Assembly: GCA_031308135.1 (NCBI GenBank)
Contig: JAHLJT010000631.1
Coordinates: 37,533,890-37,597,889, forward strand
Direction of reading: 5' to 3'
Length of the DNA stretch: 64,000 nucleotides
Origin: Acheta domesticus
Lineage: Eukaryota; Arthropoda; Insecta; Orthoptera; Gryllidae
Below, in pieces: positions 10,777-22,220 of this stretch. The translations under genes and the position numbers were made by a program. Under the pieces are notes generated by a model, which was given only the letters and a program-made list of their open reading frames with translations, did no database searches and was not told where the DNA came from. Every line of letters begins with the position of its first letter. Position 1 is the first letter of the stretch.

Positions 10777-11672
10777 GTATGCTCTGTTGGTATGAATGGA
10801 AGGGATGAACGAAGGAAATGAAAGGGATGATAATGAATGAAATGAATTAAGAACGATATGAATGAATAATTGAAACGAATAATGGTAACTATCGGTCCCC
10901 TAGGGACAATTCCCAATTAACTTCCTCGTGCTCCGCGTGGGAGCGTATCGGTTGTTGGCCATTGTGCTGAGTATCGCCAAAGCACGCACAAGCAGATTTC
11001 TCACAGCTCTTACAGGAGAGGTCAGGTGGTAAAACTAGCAGTAACTCGTCAAAGATTACGAAATTAAACTTAAACGTATAAATAAAAAGCAATTTTAATA
11101 CTTCTTCCAAACAAAATACAGCGCGAAATGCAATAAGAGAGTTTCATTACAAAAAATTGTTGTTCCAAAACAAAAGAAGTAAATAATAACCAATGTTTCT
11201 TGTCCGCGTTCACAATTTCCAAGTTCCAACTCGTGCCAATACTTTGCCTTTAATTGTGAGATCGCCGGGAGATAAAAATCAAGTCCAGTTCTTAATAGTC
11301 GTTAACCAGAAGATGTCCTTAAACGCAGCTTGGTCACCAGATACCAATGGGTACAATCCTGATGGCGCATCTTCTGTCCGCCTAACCATTCAGCTTCACA
11401 AGGCGCTCACCACGGACGAACCTTTGCAAGAACTTGGCTGCCTTTCGTGGTGTCTGCTGGTCCATTTATTAGCAGGCGCTGCTCCTCGCTGAGGCTCGCT
11501 CCACTGCATCGTGTCTCGTGCGCACTGCTACTCCAGATGCTCTAAAAGAGCGCGCGCGCTGCGAATTTAAATGTTTTCCGAACATAAAAACGTGTTTTGA
11601 TCCGGAGAGGGATCCGCAAAGTTCACCTTAGGCAAAAAAGAATTATTCTAGAAGCACGTCAACTTTGTCCAA
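10777..11672. other. Probable intron, no gene recognised
   Basis: Starts with a purine-rich GAATGA-type tract (10790-10880). A minus-strand frame at 10889-11110 contains a Cys-rich SCKSCEKSACACFG piece that could be a transposon remnant, and 11193-11492 is open on the + strand without a recognisable motif. No candidate last exon for the reductase was recognised. Confidence 0.35.
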
Positions 11673-12513
11673 CTATTGGTGCTACGGAATAGCACAGACA
11701 TCCCCCTATTAGCAGGCGCGGATCCAAGGGGGGGGTCATGGGGGTCATGACCCCCCCAAATGATGAACCGTCAAAATTTTGTGAGAAACTGCAACATATA
11801 AAAAAAATGGTAACCTTTCCAGGGTCCCTACAGAATAGGGACTGGCCGAGACATTTTCAGTTATTTTCAAACAATTCTAGAAATTTCTAAAAGTTTAGCA
11901 GTGCTAAAACTAATGAATGTATATAGAAATTGGAATTTAATTTGTATAAAAACATACTTCATCAAGATCATACAAGATCACTTTGAAAATATTTTTAATA
12001 CAAAGAAATATATCTAAACAAGTAACATATCTAAAGTCGGAATCAAATACACTGCGCGTTACTAGTGTTGCTAACTTAATGTGAATATTTGTCACTAATT
12101 GTACGAGAGAATTGTGCGAAACATGGATGTCAACACATGGACTCGTCTTAAAAGTCACAATTGTTATTCAAAGGGAATAGAACTAGCTAAACTACGTAAT
12201 AATAATGGTATGAATATAAAATTGGCAACAAACTTGCTTTCAGGTGTTTGTTAGAATTCAGTTTCGATGATACAATCCAATTCAGTATCGGAACTCCTAT
12301 CAAACTCAATGTTTATTTAACCTTAAAATACGTAAAGTAATCTGTAACGGCGAACCTAATTTGATCATTGAAGTCTGAGGTCGGTTCTGGTTTTGTAAGA
12401 ACGTAAGTTAAGGCTATCAACAGGGGTTAGTGGTAAAGTTTAGTCGAAAAGATTTAGTGTAAGAGAATTTTAGTATGGCTGATGAGCGAGGATAGTGTCT
12501 GACGCCTAAAATA

Positions 12514-13786
12514 CAGTGGCGAAGCTAGAGTCATGCAGTTAAGTATTCTGAAAATCTTATCTTGCATTTTTTTTGTAAATTAGTTCCATTCATCTTTTTT
12601 TTATTCAACAAAAACATCGATAAAATGTTCTTTAAAGCTATTGTTTCTGCACAGTTAATTTCCAAAGGAATTTCTCAAGAATGTCTTAACTCTTTAATGT
12701 AATCGTATTCCTTTCACATAATGCTGTATATAAAGGGAAAGTTGGTTTGAGTTGTACAAATCGAACCGTCTCTTGATATTTTTCTGTACCAACTTGTCTA
12801 ACAAATACTTCAGAAAAAAAACTGCAGGCATGTATTTTGCATTATTAATGTAAACATTTGTCAGTTCATTTCGAGGCTGCTCAGTGTCAAGGAATGGATA
12901 TTGTTTTATTAGAAAAGAAAACTTTTCTCAACGAAAGAACGCTTTGTAGGTGGAAAACTGCTTTTCGTCAAGAAATTCAATAAAATGAAAGTTTTCGAAA
13001 TCTTGAAACATGTAGTCCATCTGAGTCACTTCTGTATCAATAATTTTAAAAGATACAATTTTGTATCTTTCAAATAATTCTCACCCTGAAAATTCATTCA
13101 TAGTCATGTCTACTTTGATGAGGATTTCAATAGTCTCTTCATATCTAACACGGTATATTACTACGTATCGCTACTATTTCTATCTCTATGGCGTAGTACT
13201 TAACTCGTGATTCCGCATTGTTGAGCGAAAACTGCATTTCGATATCGTGAATAGTTTAGAAGTTATGAGACTGGCGCATAATCAATGGGACATTGTGAGC
13301 AACACTATATTTTTAGCTTCATTAATTGTTTCGTAAAGAAAACACTAACAAAAATCACACAAACGGGACATAAACAACTCTATTTTCCCACAACGTCAGG
13401 TGATGAGGTGAATTTGCCTCTGAGACGTGGGTGTGCATTGCTGTACAAGTTCATGCCAACCGAGAGCCTAGGCTGCAACTGGGAACTCTGCCCAGTGAAT
13501 GCAATTGAAAGGGAGATAGAGTACGCTCTCTTTTGCGCGTGCGCGGCAGAGCCAGCCGGTGTCTATCCACTGGCAGACTCCTCACTCAGCTACCGGCCCC
13601 AAAGTGTATATTTTTGCGGCCCTGCTTATTCCCTCGCGCGTAGGCGAAGAAAAGAAGTCGAACACATTTAATTTTCTGCAACGATTCAGTAACAAAAATA
13701 TTGAAAAATGGTACAAAACGACAGAATTTATTGGAAAAAAATTGGGTGTTATAAGGCTCCCAGATTACACTTCAGCTTCGCCACTG
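12514..13786 (-). mobile_element. Second hAT-type element nested within the 3.1-kb hAT
   Basis: Ends are CAGTGGCGAAGCTAGAGT and ACTTCAGCTTCGCCACTG, inverted repeats of hAT type. The 8-bp flanks are CTAAAATA (12506-12513) and CTAAACGA (13787-13794), a duplication with two changes. A tandem sister of the target (about 13875-13930: gcctaaaatatcttatttg) shows the uninterrupted site. Length is 1273 bp. Minus-strand frames retain what may be transposase remnants. Confidence 0.75.
12703..13090 (-). pseudogene. Possible hAT transposase remnant
   Basis: The minus strand stays open in two stretches within the inner hAT. One includes LTNVYINNAKYMPAVFFLKY followed by LLDKLVQKNIKRRFDLYN, which resembles the '..y.r..f.PflD.li.eL..RF' region of GTF2IRD2/ZMYM-like hAT transposases. 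The upstream stretch ends at a stop. No DDE-like catalytic residues or BED finger were identified. Recognition is by pattern only. Confidence 0.3.
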
Positions 13787-13794
13787 CTAAACGA

Positions 13795-13935
13795 CCTTAT
13801 TTGAATATTTTGCTGTCGCTGAGTCCGAATCCGGCTAGAGAATTTTAGTTCGGCTATTGAGCGAGAATAGAGTCTGACGCCTAAAATATCTTATTTGAAA
13901 GTTTAGCTGTCGCTGAGTCCGAATCCAGTATCAAA
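13795..13935 (+). repeat. Short tandem duplication with diverged third copy at 12464
   Basis: Two units of about 90 bp share 'cttatttgaa', 'gctgtcgctgagtccgaatc' and 'gagaatagagtctgacgcct'. A further partial unit lies at 12464-12513, left of the inner hAT. The array belongs to the outer hAT. Confidence 0.65.
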
Positions 13936-15639
13936 AGTATCTTTTGACAGCACTCATTCTTCATGAACAGTATTGCAATGATGTTACTTTATTTGGGTTT
14001 TAATTAAACAAAGCCCCAAGGCAATGCAAAACGAATCAGATCAGTTAATTGAAAAATATTAACTGTTGCATTAAATTTATTAGATTATAATTTATTATTT
14101 CGGGGTAGTTGTCGCCAAACTTATAATGAAGTTTACAACATTGTTATAGAAGAATCGCCATGCAAGGAGATTCAAATATGGTGCAAATTTATTAATGTAC
14201 GAAAGAGCAATGTAAACGAAAAAATGTAAAAAAGGAAAATTTAAAATGAGAAAAATAATTGTGAGAAAAAATAAAAGTATAATTTACTTTATTTATATAT
14301 TATAGGCATGCATTTATTACTTATAATAATTTATTAAAAAATACTTTTTTCATTACACACATTTACATGTCTCTCTCACATACGTTTCTTCACAAATTTT
14401 TATATTGCATCAAATGAAAGTTATTTTTGATAACTTGAAATTTATTGTTGATAAATTTATAAATTTTCATTTTTTTTAAACAAATGTACCGAATAAAATT
14501 GACATATTTTTGTAGGCAGAATTCTAATCTGCAACAAAAATTGGAGGTTACCAGTCAAAATTCCAAAGTTACCCCCGCCTCACTCCCAGCGAATATGGTG
14601 AGGATTGTAACAATTGTAACCTGCTTGATATCTGATATGTGATTACTGGTATATTGAATTTCTAATACATTTATAGTATAATAAAGTCAATCTGATATAC
14701 GAATAACATACGTCAAATTTGTTATTACATTCGGTCCCCTGCCCTCTTTCCGAGATAAATGCATGTGAGTCTTAACCTGACCCCCCCAAAAGAGAAGTCT
14801 GGATGCGCGCCTGCCTATTAGTCTTTATTTCCTTCGATCTCGGCTAGCTGTTCGGAATTGCCACACATTCTTGCCAGCTGCCATCTATTGCCGCCCAAAG
14901 TACATTTTTTAAAGTTTTTTAATTTTCCCGTTGCGTAATGCGGTAGCAGATTGGAAATATTATTTTAAGAATATTAGAGACTTCGTCCTAAATGCCAATT
15001 TTCTTTGAAAAAATTGCAGCCTTTTTATGAAAATAGCGTTTAAGCGCTTCTGTAAATTCAAAATTTGAAGCTCTTTTTCACAGAAATCTTTTGAGTTTTC
15101 GAAAAATGTCATTAGAAGTTAATATAAGCATTTTAACTCACAAAGCTTTTAATAGTTTTTGACATCAAATAATTAATAAAAGGAACTATAAACATTACCA
15201 TACTATTTACTTGTACTAAATAATGTTAATTTTTTCAAAGAAAACTTACGCCAGCTTAAACTAGTGTGCTCATTACAAGACTTCTAGACACATTTATTAG
15301 CAATTGAACAAGTTTTATTTAAAATATTTTCGAAAAATGAATCCAACATTTACCTAGTCATTATAAATTGCAACGATTTCTGTGCATAATCTTTTATATG
15401 AGCTAGCCAAATATAAAATGCAATTTCGTAACATTTCATACATTCAGTCATTTACATACATTCACTTTCATGTTGTGCTGATGAAATGCTAACTTATGCA
15501 TAGATAAGTGACCTTTTGTTTAGTAAATATCGGACGTTCTTTACCTTGCAACGCGGAAAAAAATATTAATCATCAAATATGTTTCGAATAATTTCTAAAA
15601 GTCTAATTTGTTAACACAAGCTCTAGTAAATAAATAGTA

Positions 15640-16640
15640 CATTATGAAACGATGATGTAATAATGGGTATTAATACAAGAGTGTGATATTACGATACGAG
15701 CGAGATACGAGCGAGTATCGTAAACTTCACACGAGTGTATTAATACCCATTACATCGAGTTTCATACGGTACTTTTTCTACGACTTATGGGAACTTTTAT
15801 AAGTTAAACGTCTCCACTGAATCGTTTCGTGGCTGTCGACATGCAAGATTCAGCCAAGGCCACCTGGCGGACATCTCACTACCCTACACCCGCAGTTGGC
15901 TTTGTTTCACCACCGCGCTTGCGAGCGATTACAAAGGTTGCGGCAATAATATTCCGACGATTCACCATTTTCGCATTTTCTCTCATTTCTGGAAACGTCA
16001 GCACCACCAGAAAGAACTACCATTCACTAAATATTTTAAACTAAAGAATTGGCCGGCTTTTAAGGACAGCCACACGGCAGCAGCAAATAACACAAAACGG
16101 GTTGCGTTCAGATCATAACGTCACTCAAATGTTCTCTGCAATAACAACCACTGCGCTAGTGAAATAGGATTAAAGTGAAATTACGATCCAATTTATTTTA
16201 AATAAAATGTCACGTAAAAATTACTACTGATAAAAGAAATTGAAACTGAGAAGCATTATATAATATTAAATGCAATTTTTAAGTACACACTCGAAGGAAA
16301 CATTTACTGCACCGATTCTTAATGATTAATGAAGTGCCAATACTTGGTTTGTAAGCGTCTCAGTTATTGGTCAAGAACCTGTATCATATTGAAAACTGTA
16401 TCGAAATGGCTATCATTATGCAACTGGTTGCAGCCAACCAATGACAGCATTATACAACGGGAGTAGAAAAACAACATAAGGTTATCACTGCCACCATCTC
16501 TTAGTTTACCAACAATGTACTTTTTAAATATCCATTGGCTCACTGTTGCGCAAATTTCAAAAAAGCTTTGCTAATTGGTTCAAAGAAATAATTGTATATA
16601 AATAATTACAATTATATATTATAAAATACTATTTTTGTTC
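15640..16640. repeat. Unclassified repeat with a long terminal hairpin
   Basis: An imperfect palindrome at 15645-15770 pairs 'gatgtaataatgggtattaa' with 'taatacccattacatc' around a GATACGAGCGAG centre. At 16480-16570 the block 'ggttatcactgccaccatctc', 'accaacaatgta', 'gttgcgcaaatttca' recurs inverted at 27515-27605, so this is a dispersed repeat. Boundaries are approximate. 15829-16044 is open on the + strand but has no recognisable motif. Confidence 0.45.
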
Positions 16641-17260
16641 GATATTCGAATCGAACTCGTCGAATTCTCTTTGTTTTATAATCGTCGTAAATACAAAGAA
16701 TAATATTCTTTTTTATTTGAGCTACGATATCCTGTTATTTTATATTTTATAACATTTTATGTATTTAAAATAATGCATTTTCGTTATTTATTCTTTAAAT
16801 TTCAGGATCCGAAAGTAGGTTACCAAACAATTTTTAGCACTATAAAATTCTTTTAGGTTGAAGTTCTCTTAGCCTAGGCGGACGACCAATTCTGACTCTC
16901 AATTACTCCACAAATACGCATATATTGGAAAAATTCAACTTGGCATTATTTGAAGGTCTGTTTTTGATGATCATATTTCCTTAAGAAAAACAATTGTATC
17001 TTCACAATTGTAGTTGTAGGAAGAGGCCAATTATCTTTAATTCTTAAATTCTGGCAAGATAAGGCACTTGAACGTACATGAACATTCTCTTAAGCTTCCG
17101 TTATGCTATCTTATGTCCCAAATTAATAAAAAAAACGTCCAGTTTCTAAGAAACAATGTTTTAAAGAAAAATACTCATGTTTCATTGAACATGAACTTAT
17201 TTGAATATCTGTTTTATATGAACACATTTCATTAAGAAAACTAGTGGTGCTACAATAGCA
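16641..17260 (-). repeat. AT-rich sequence with an internal Helentron-type fragment
   Basis: From about 16930 to 17230 the modules 'ttgtagttgtaggaagaggc' and 'cttaagcttccgttatgcta' match the interior of the repeats at 2506 (inverted) and 22800-22950. No 5' or 3' end is present, so this is a truncated fragment. 16641-16930 holds nothing recognised. Confidence 0.45.
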
Positions 17261-17594
17261 CATACTTTCCCGCGTTATTGGAAACAGCTACGTAGTACTG
17301 AAATATTGCTCTTTATGCGCTACTAACATCTTAGCTATTATTTGTAAACGTCCAATTCAACCAAGAAGCAAACAACTCATTGTTTCCATCGAAGTGTTTT
17401 CAGAACTATGTGAATTCTACAACTACACAAAAATAGAATACAAAAGTTTTGTAAACCTGTATTGGAAAAAGAAGCCTGATACCCTGGACAATATAGAAAT
17501 GCATTCCATAAGGTCATGATTAGAGAAGAGTATTTTAAAACCATGCAACAAATACTCTACTCACTACAAATGGTACAGCATTTGGTGCAAAAAC

Positions 17595-17795
17595 TTTTAA
17601 GATTTTCAAGTTCAGTCTCCTGCGATATAGTAGTGAAATTCCATAGCAATGGGTAACTTAGCAACAGCTAAGGGATGCATTGATTCTATTATAAAATGTG
17701 TTGTTTCATGTACAATCATCTGTATTGAAATATACATGTGTTTATTCAAGTATCGTCCTCTTATTCGTATACGTTAATTAGTGCGCCCTCTAATA
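17595..17795 (+). repeat. Copia 5' LTR
   Basis: Aligns without gaps to 22020-22220. It starts TTTTAAGATTTTCAAG (the TG of the 3' copy has become TT) and ends near CTCTAATA. The boundary is set by the primer-binding site that follows and by the AAAAC duplication outside. Confidence 0.9.
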
Positions 17796-17812
17796 GGTTA
17801 CGAGCCCAGGCA
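17796..17812 (+). other. Copia primer-binding site
   Basis: GGTTACGAGCCCAGGC directly follows the LTR. It resembles the GGTTATGGGCCCAG site by which Drosophila copia pairs with an internal part of initiator tRNA-Met (known for that element). The tRNA identity here is inferred. Confidence 0.65.
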
Positions 17813-17864
17813 CACGAAGTTCATTAACGTTTTAGAGTTGAATGAAGAAACGCCGAAAGCAATC

Positions 17865-18640
17865 ATGAATGCTGGTGGTATCGTACGTATCGAAGCACTA
17901 GGACGAGAAAACTATGATACATGGAAAATGCAAATGCGAGCATTATTAATAAAAAATGACGCATGGGGATATGTCAACGGCGACATTAAGAAACCTGAAG
18001 ATACAGAAAAAGTCACGACAATAGAAGCATGGAAAAGAAATGATGAAAAAGCATTATCGGATTTAGTTTTGTCAATTGGTCCCAGTCAACTCAAGAATAT
18101 AAGAAATTGCACGACATCACGAGAGGTATGGTTGAAATTGGAAAATAATTTTCAATCAAAGGTCCCGCGCGTAAAGCTACACTTTTAAAGAATTTAACAC
18201 TTCATAAAATGAGCGAGGGCGGTGACGTGCGAACATCTCGATGTATTTTTCGATACAGTTGACAAATTAACCGATTTGAATATTATTATTAATGAAGACA
18301 GCTTATTATTATGTTATTGTACAGTTTACCTCCTAGTTTTGAAAGTTTTAGAATCGCAATAGAATGTCGCGACGAATTGCCGAAACCTGAAAACCTGAGA
18401 ATAAAAATCATTGAAGAATACGAAGCTAGAAGAAGAAGAAGCTAGAAGTTCCTACTTCGTCGGATCAAGGAGCTCTGTTATGCAAGAAAACTTCGAAAAA
18501 TGATAAATACTTCAATAAAGTCTTCAAGAACTTCAAAGATAATCCAAAGAAGGGGAAGCCTGCCTTCAAATTTCGATGTTATAAATGTCATGAAGAAGGA
18601 CACAAATTTTCTGAATGTCCCCTGAAAACGCAGACTGGAA
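17865..18640 (+). pseudogene. Copia gag with zinc knuckle, frameshifted
   Basis: The likely start is the Met at 17865 (MNAGGIV). The ENYDTWKMQMRALL motif is typical of copia Gag (the 'NY..W...m...L' region). The frame breaks near 18170-18190, and readable coding resumes in other frames with 'SLPPSFESF'-type sequence near 18325. A CCHC knuckle CYKCHEEGHKFSEC lies at 18577-18618. Gag packages the RNA and forms the particle; this copy cannot make an intact one. Confidence 0.85.
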
Positions 18641-18648
18641 AATCAGGT

Positions 18649-20339
18649 ATGAGTTTTTTATCTACTGAGCATAGTCAATTAGGACACGAAGCTTATAAAG
18701 TGGCAGATAGTTTTGCAGAAGATACATGGTGTTTAGATAGTGGATGCACATCTCATTTATGTAAAGATATTAACATGTTTTCTAGAATAGATAATCGTGA
18801 TACAGGCAAATTGAAATTAGCAAGGGATGCCCATATTGAAATCAGTGCAAAAGGAATTGTCGAAATGACTACCACTTCGAATGACAGAAGGAAATCAATT
18901 ACTCTACATGATGCATTACATGTCCCTGCATTGAGAACAAATTTATTATCCGTTGCGAAAATTACAGATCAAGGATATAAAGTTATATTCGATAAGAATG
19001 AAGCAATTGTGCAAGATCGTGGAGGACATACAATGCTGACAGCTCATCGTACTCAGAATTTGTATCATATAAAAGGCCTACCCATCGAAAATAGTAGAAT
19101 TGTGGAACCTACCCCTAATATATTAGAAGAATTTCAAGTGAAAAATGATTCTGTCCACATTTGGCATAGGCGTATGGGTCATCTGAATTTCAAGGATCTC
19201 ATTCATGCTTTCAAGAATGGAACTCCGAGGTATTAAGATGGATGACGCTATAAACGATACAACGTGTGAAATATGTATTCAAGGTAAGATGACGCGACCA
19301 TCATTTCCTAAGAAATCGAACCGCATTTATAAGTGAAACTTTAGAAATTGTTCATACTGATACATGTGGACCTATGCGCGTATCTTCAAAGGGCGGAGCT
19401 AAATATTTTATTTCATCCATTGACGATAAGTCCAGATGAACTGAAATACGTTTCTTAAAGTGTAAAAATGATGCTCTAAAAGAATTCAAGTCGTTTAAAA
19501 CATTGGTTGAGAGGCAAAAAGGAAGAAAAATCAAATATTTACAATCGGATAACGGTGGAGAGTTCATCAATAAAGAATTCGACGAACACTTAAGGTCTGA
19601 AGGTATTCAACGTAGATTATCTGCTGCCTATTCTCCAGAGCAAAACGGCGTAGCAGAAAGAAAAAACAGGACTCTAGCCGAAGCTGCCAGATGTCTACTA
19701 CTACAGTCTGGCCTACCTTCATCTTTTTGGGCTGAGGCGATCTCTACAGCAAATTTTGTAAGGAATTGTTGTCCTACAAGTAAACTTGAAGGTAAGACTC
19801 CTTTTGAGGTCTGGAACGGTCGCATTCCATATGTTGGTTATTTGAAAGAATTTGGATGCGAGGTATTTTGTTTAAACCGTAATCCAAATAAAGGAAAATT
19901 TGAAGCTCGTTCCAGGAAAGGTATTTTTGTCGGATATTCTGATCAATCAAAGGCATACCGCATCTGGATACCTAAATTTTCTAAAATTGAAATAACTAGG
20001 GATGTGACATTTTTGAATGAAAATGATAGAACTATAAGAATCTCACCTCAATTGGACGATATATGTTATGAGAAACATATATCAGACGTCAGAAAAGATA
20101 CTGAAGTCGAATTGAATCTAAAACTAGTAGGAGAACGACAAGACATCAAGGGACAGATTATAAATGATGATGTCATATCGCTAAAGGACTACGAAGGATG
20201 CGAAAACGAAGAGAATTTGCAGAACTCCAGATCAGGGGAAGTTACAAATCAGGAAAAACATTCAAATTCAAAGGAGACCTGGACGTCCTCGTATATTAAG
20301 AACCGGCTTGGCAGGAAGACCAAGGAAACTATACAATGA
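18649..20339 (+). pseudogene. Copia protease and integrase, broken
   Basis: The protease active-site triad DSG is at 18736-18744 (context WCLDSGCTSHLC). The integrase zinc-binding region has HIWHRRMGHLN near 19160 and the CEIC half near 19270. The catalytic core follows: first Asp in HTDTCGP near 19355, second in QSDNGGEF near 19545, and Glu in PEQNGVAERKNRTLAE near 19640-19680. Breaks include a frameshift near 19235, another before 19330, and a stop near 19438. From 19503 the frame is open to 20339, through the copia-type C-terminal region (FGCEVF, GIFVGYS). Confidence 0.9.
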
Positions 20340-21991
20340 AATTGAGGCGGTAAACGCATCTACCGATTTTGTACTTCTTGCTGAAGCTATTCCTTTAATC
20401 GAAGGAATCTCCTCTAACATAGAGAAGAAAATTCTATTGAATGGAAAGATGCAATGGCTTCCGAGGTTAAATCTTTAATTAAAAATAAAGTGTGGGAACT
20501 CGTTCCGCGCCTGATAATTCTCAAATAATAGGAAGTATATTCGTTTTACGAAATAAACATAATTCCAATGGAAAAATTGAGAAAAGGAAAGCTCGATTAG
20601 TAGCACAGGGTTTTTCTCAAAAGCCTGGTATCAATTTTGATCAAACGTTTGCTCCTGTAGCGAAGTTGAGTTCGATCCGTACTGCAGTTGCTTGCCAGAG
20701 AAACATGAAAATAAGACAATTGGATGTCGTTACAGCTTACTTAAATGGTGATTTAGAAGAGCAAATATTCATGAATCCTCCTGAATATCTAGAACAAATC
20801 TTAGAATATATCATTTTAACTGGAGGAGATAATGTTTATAGCCACGAAGCATCTAAGATGTTAATGGATTTAAAAAATGGCAAAAATGTCTGTCTATTGA
20901 AGAAAGGTCTTTATGGTTTACGTCAAGCAGGATGGGCATGGTATTTTCGATTAGACAAAGTACTTAGAAAGATTGGACTCATTCCATCTGAAGCAGATTC
21001 ATGTGTTTACTACATCGGTCCAACGGAGAACAGAAGTTTCGTCATCGTATATGTCGATGATATTCTTATTATATCCAGTGATAATATTATTACCGAAAAC
21101 CTGAAAAATCAAATCAGTGATGAATTTGAGATTAAAGATTTAGGCGAGATAAAATATTGCTTGGGACTGGAATTTACAAGAAATGGAAAGAATATCATCA
21201 TTACTCAAAAAGCCTACATTCGCAGTATTCTTGACAGATTCGGGATGACAGAATGCAAACCAATTTCTACTCCATTAGAAAAGAATCAGAAACTGAATCA
21301 TGAAGAACATGAAGAAAAGGAGAACGATATGCCGTACCGTGAACTAGTCGGATCATTGATGTATTTATCTGTAAGTACCCGACCAGATATAACTCACGCA
21401 GTCAGTTATTTAAGCCAATTTTTGGATTGATATTCGTCACTCCATTGGAAAGCTGCGAAACGAATTTTGCGTTACCTAAAAGGATCCTTGGACATGGGTC
21501 TCGTTTTTAAGCAAACTGACGAAAAAACAAAAATGTTTGTTGATGCTGACTGGGGTACTTGTGAGATAGATCGAAGATCTTACACTGATTATGTTTTCAT
21601 TATGAATGGCACAGCAATAAGTTGGGAATCTAGAAAGCAACGTACTGTAGCTTTATCTTCAAGAGAAGCTGAGTATATGGCTCTTTCAGATGCAACTAAA
21701 GAAGCTATATACATGAGGACACTTCTCAAGGATTTTGGTTTTGATATGAAAAATATTGTTATTAAAAATGATAATATGGGTGCTCAAAAACTAGTTACGA
21801 ATCCCGTATTTCATGCTCGTACGAAACACATTGATATCAGACACCACTTCATACGAGATGCTGTCAAGAAGGGGCTAATATCAATTGAATACATGCCTAC
21901 AGAAGATGTGATTGCAGATATTTTAACCAAATCTTTATCACGCGAAAAACATGAAAAATGTGTTAATTTTCTAGGAATGAAAATCGATTAA
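20340..21991 (+). pseudogene. Copia reverse transcriptase and RNase H, broken
   Basis: Frameshifts occur between 20340 and 20495, then a long open stretch. ARLVAQGFSQKPGINFDQTF is the copia RT N-terminal motif, KKGLYGLRQAGWAW follows, and the catalytic YVDDILI is near 21055. A stop near 21430 separates RT from RNase H, where DADWGTCEIDRRS, the E of SSREAEYMAL, and ADILTKSL are present up to the stop at 21991. The YVDD and RNase H acidic residues are intact; the frame is not. Confidence 0.92.
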
Positions 21992-22007
21992 ATTCATTTC
22001 ACTACAT

Positions 22008-22019
22008 ATCGAGGGGAAA
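22008..22019 (+). other. Copia polypurine tract
   Basis: GAGGGGAAA lies directly before the TG that starts the 3' LTR, in the position where plus-strand synthesis is primed in LTR elements. Confidence 0.75.
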
Positions 22020-22220
22020 TGTTAAGATTTTCAAGTTCAGTCTGCTGCGATGTAGTAGTGAAATGCCATAGCAATGGGTAACTTAGCAACAGCTAAGGGA
22101 TGTATTGATTCTATTATAAAATGTGTTGTTTAATGTACAATCATCTGTATTGAAATATAGATGTGTTTATTCAAGTATCGTCCTCTTATTCGTATACGTT
22201 AATTAGTACAACCTCTAAAA
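22020..22220 (+). repeat. Copia 3' LTR
   Basis: Starts TGTTAAGATTTTCAAG. It aligns gap-free to the 5' LTR with about ten substitutions and is followed by the AAAAC duplication at 22221-22225 and then host repeat sequence. Confidence 0.9.

Larger units (their letters stand above)
11713..14813. mobile_element. hAT-type DNA transposon, 3.1 kb, non-coding or decayed
   Basis: Begins CAGGCGCGGATCCA and ends TGGATGCGCGCCTG, a near-perfect terminal inverted repeat of the CAG...CTG hAT kind. It is flanked by an identical 8-bp target duplication CCTATTAG (11705-11712 and 14814-14821). Subterminal G- and C-runs (GGGGGGGG near 11730, CCCCCCC near 14780) are arranged symmetrically. No intact transposase is present. 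A second hAT is nested inside. Insertion is into a Helentron-type repeat whose two halves match neighbouring copies. Confidence 0.85.
11673..15380 (-). repeat. Helentron-type repeat split by a hAT element
   Basis: The family's 3' end (terminal CTAT, then TTGGTGCTACGGAATAGCAC as a hairpin, then AGACATCCCCC for the subterminal repeat) lies at 11673-11704. The copy resumes at 14822 with 'tctttatttccttcgatctc', 'ggctagctgttcgg', 'ctgccatctattgccgccca' and internal modules to about 15380, as in the copies at 25438 and 30811. The gap is filled by the 3.1-kb hAT at 11713-14813. The 5' end of the repeat is missing. Confidence 0.65.
17595..22220 (+). mobile_element. Ty1/copia LTR retrotransposon, full length but defective
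   Basis: 4626 bp, with 201-bp LTRs, a primer-binding site, gag, zinc knuckle, protease, integrase, reverse transcriptase and RNase H in copia order. It is flanked by the 5-bp duplication AAAAC (17590-17594 and 22221-22225). The LTRs differ at about ten positions with no indels (roughly 95 % identity), so the insertion is not very recent. Several frameshifts and stop codons make it non-autonomous. The insertion splits a Helentron-type repeat. Confidence 0.95.

Noticed and set aside
10889..11492. Last exon of the acyl-CoA reductase
   Set aside because: No acceptor in the right phase was found, and no frame resembles the hydrophobic FAR tail.
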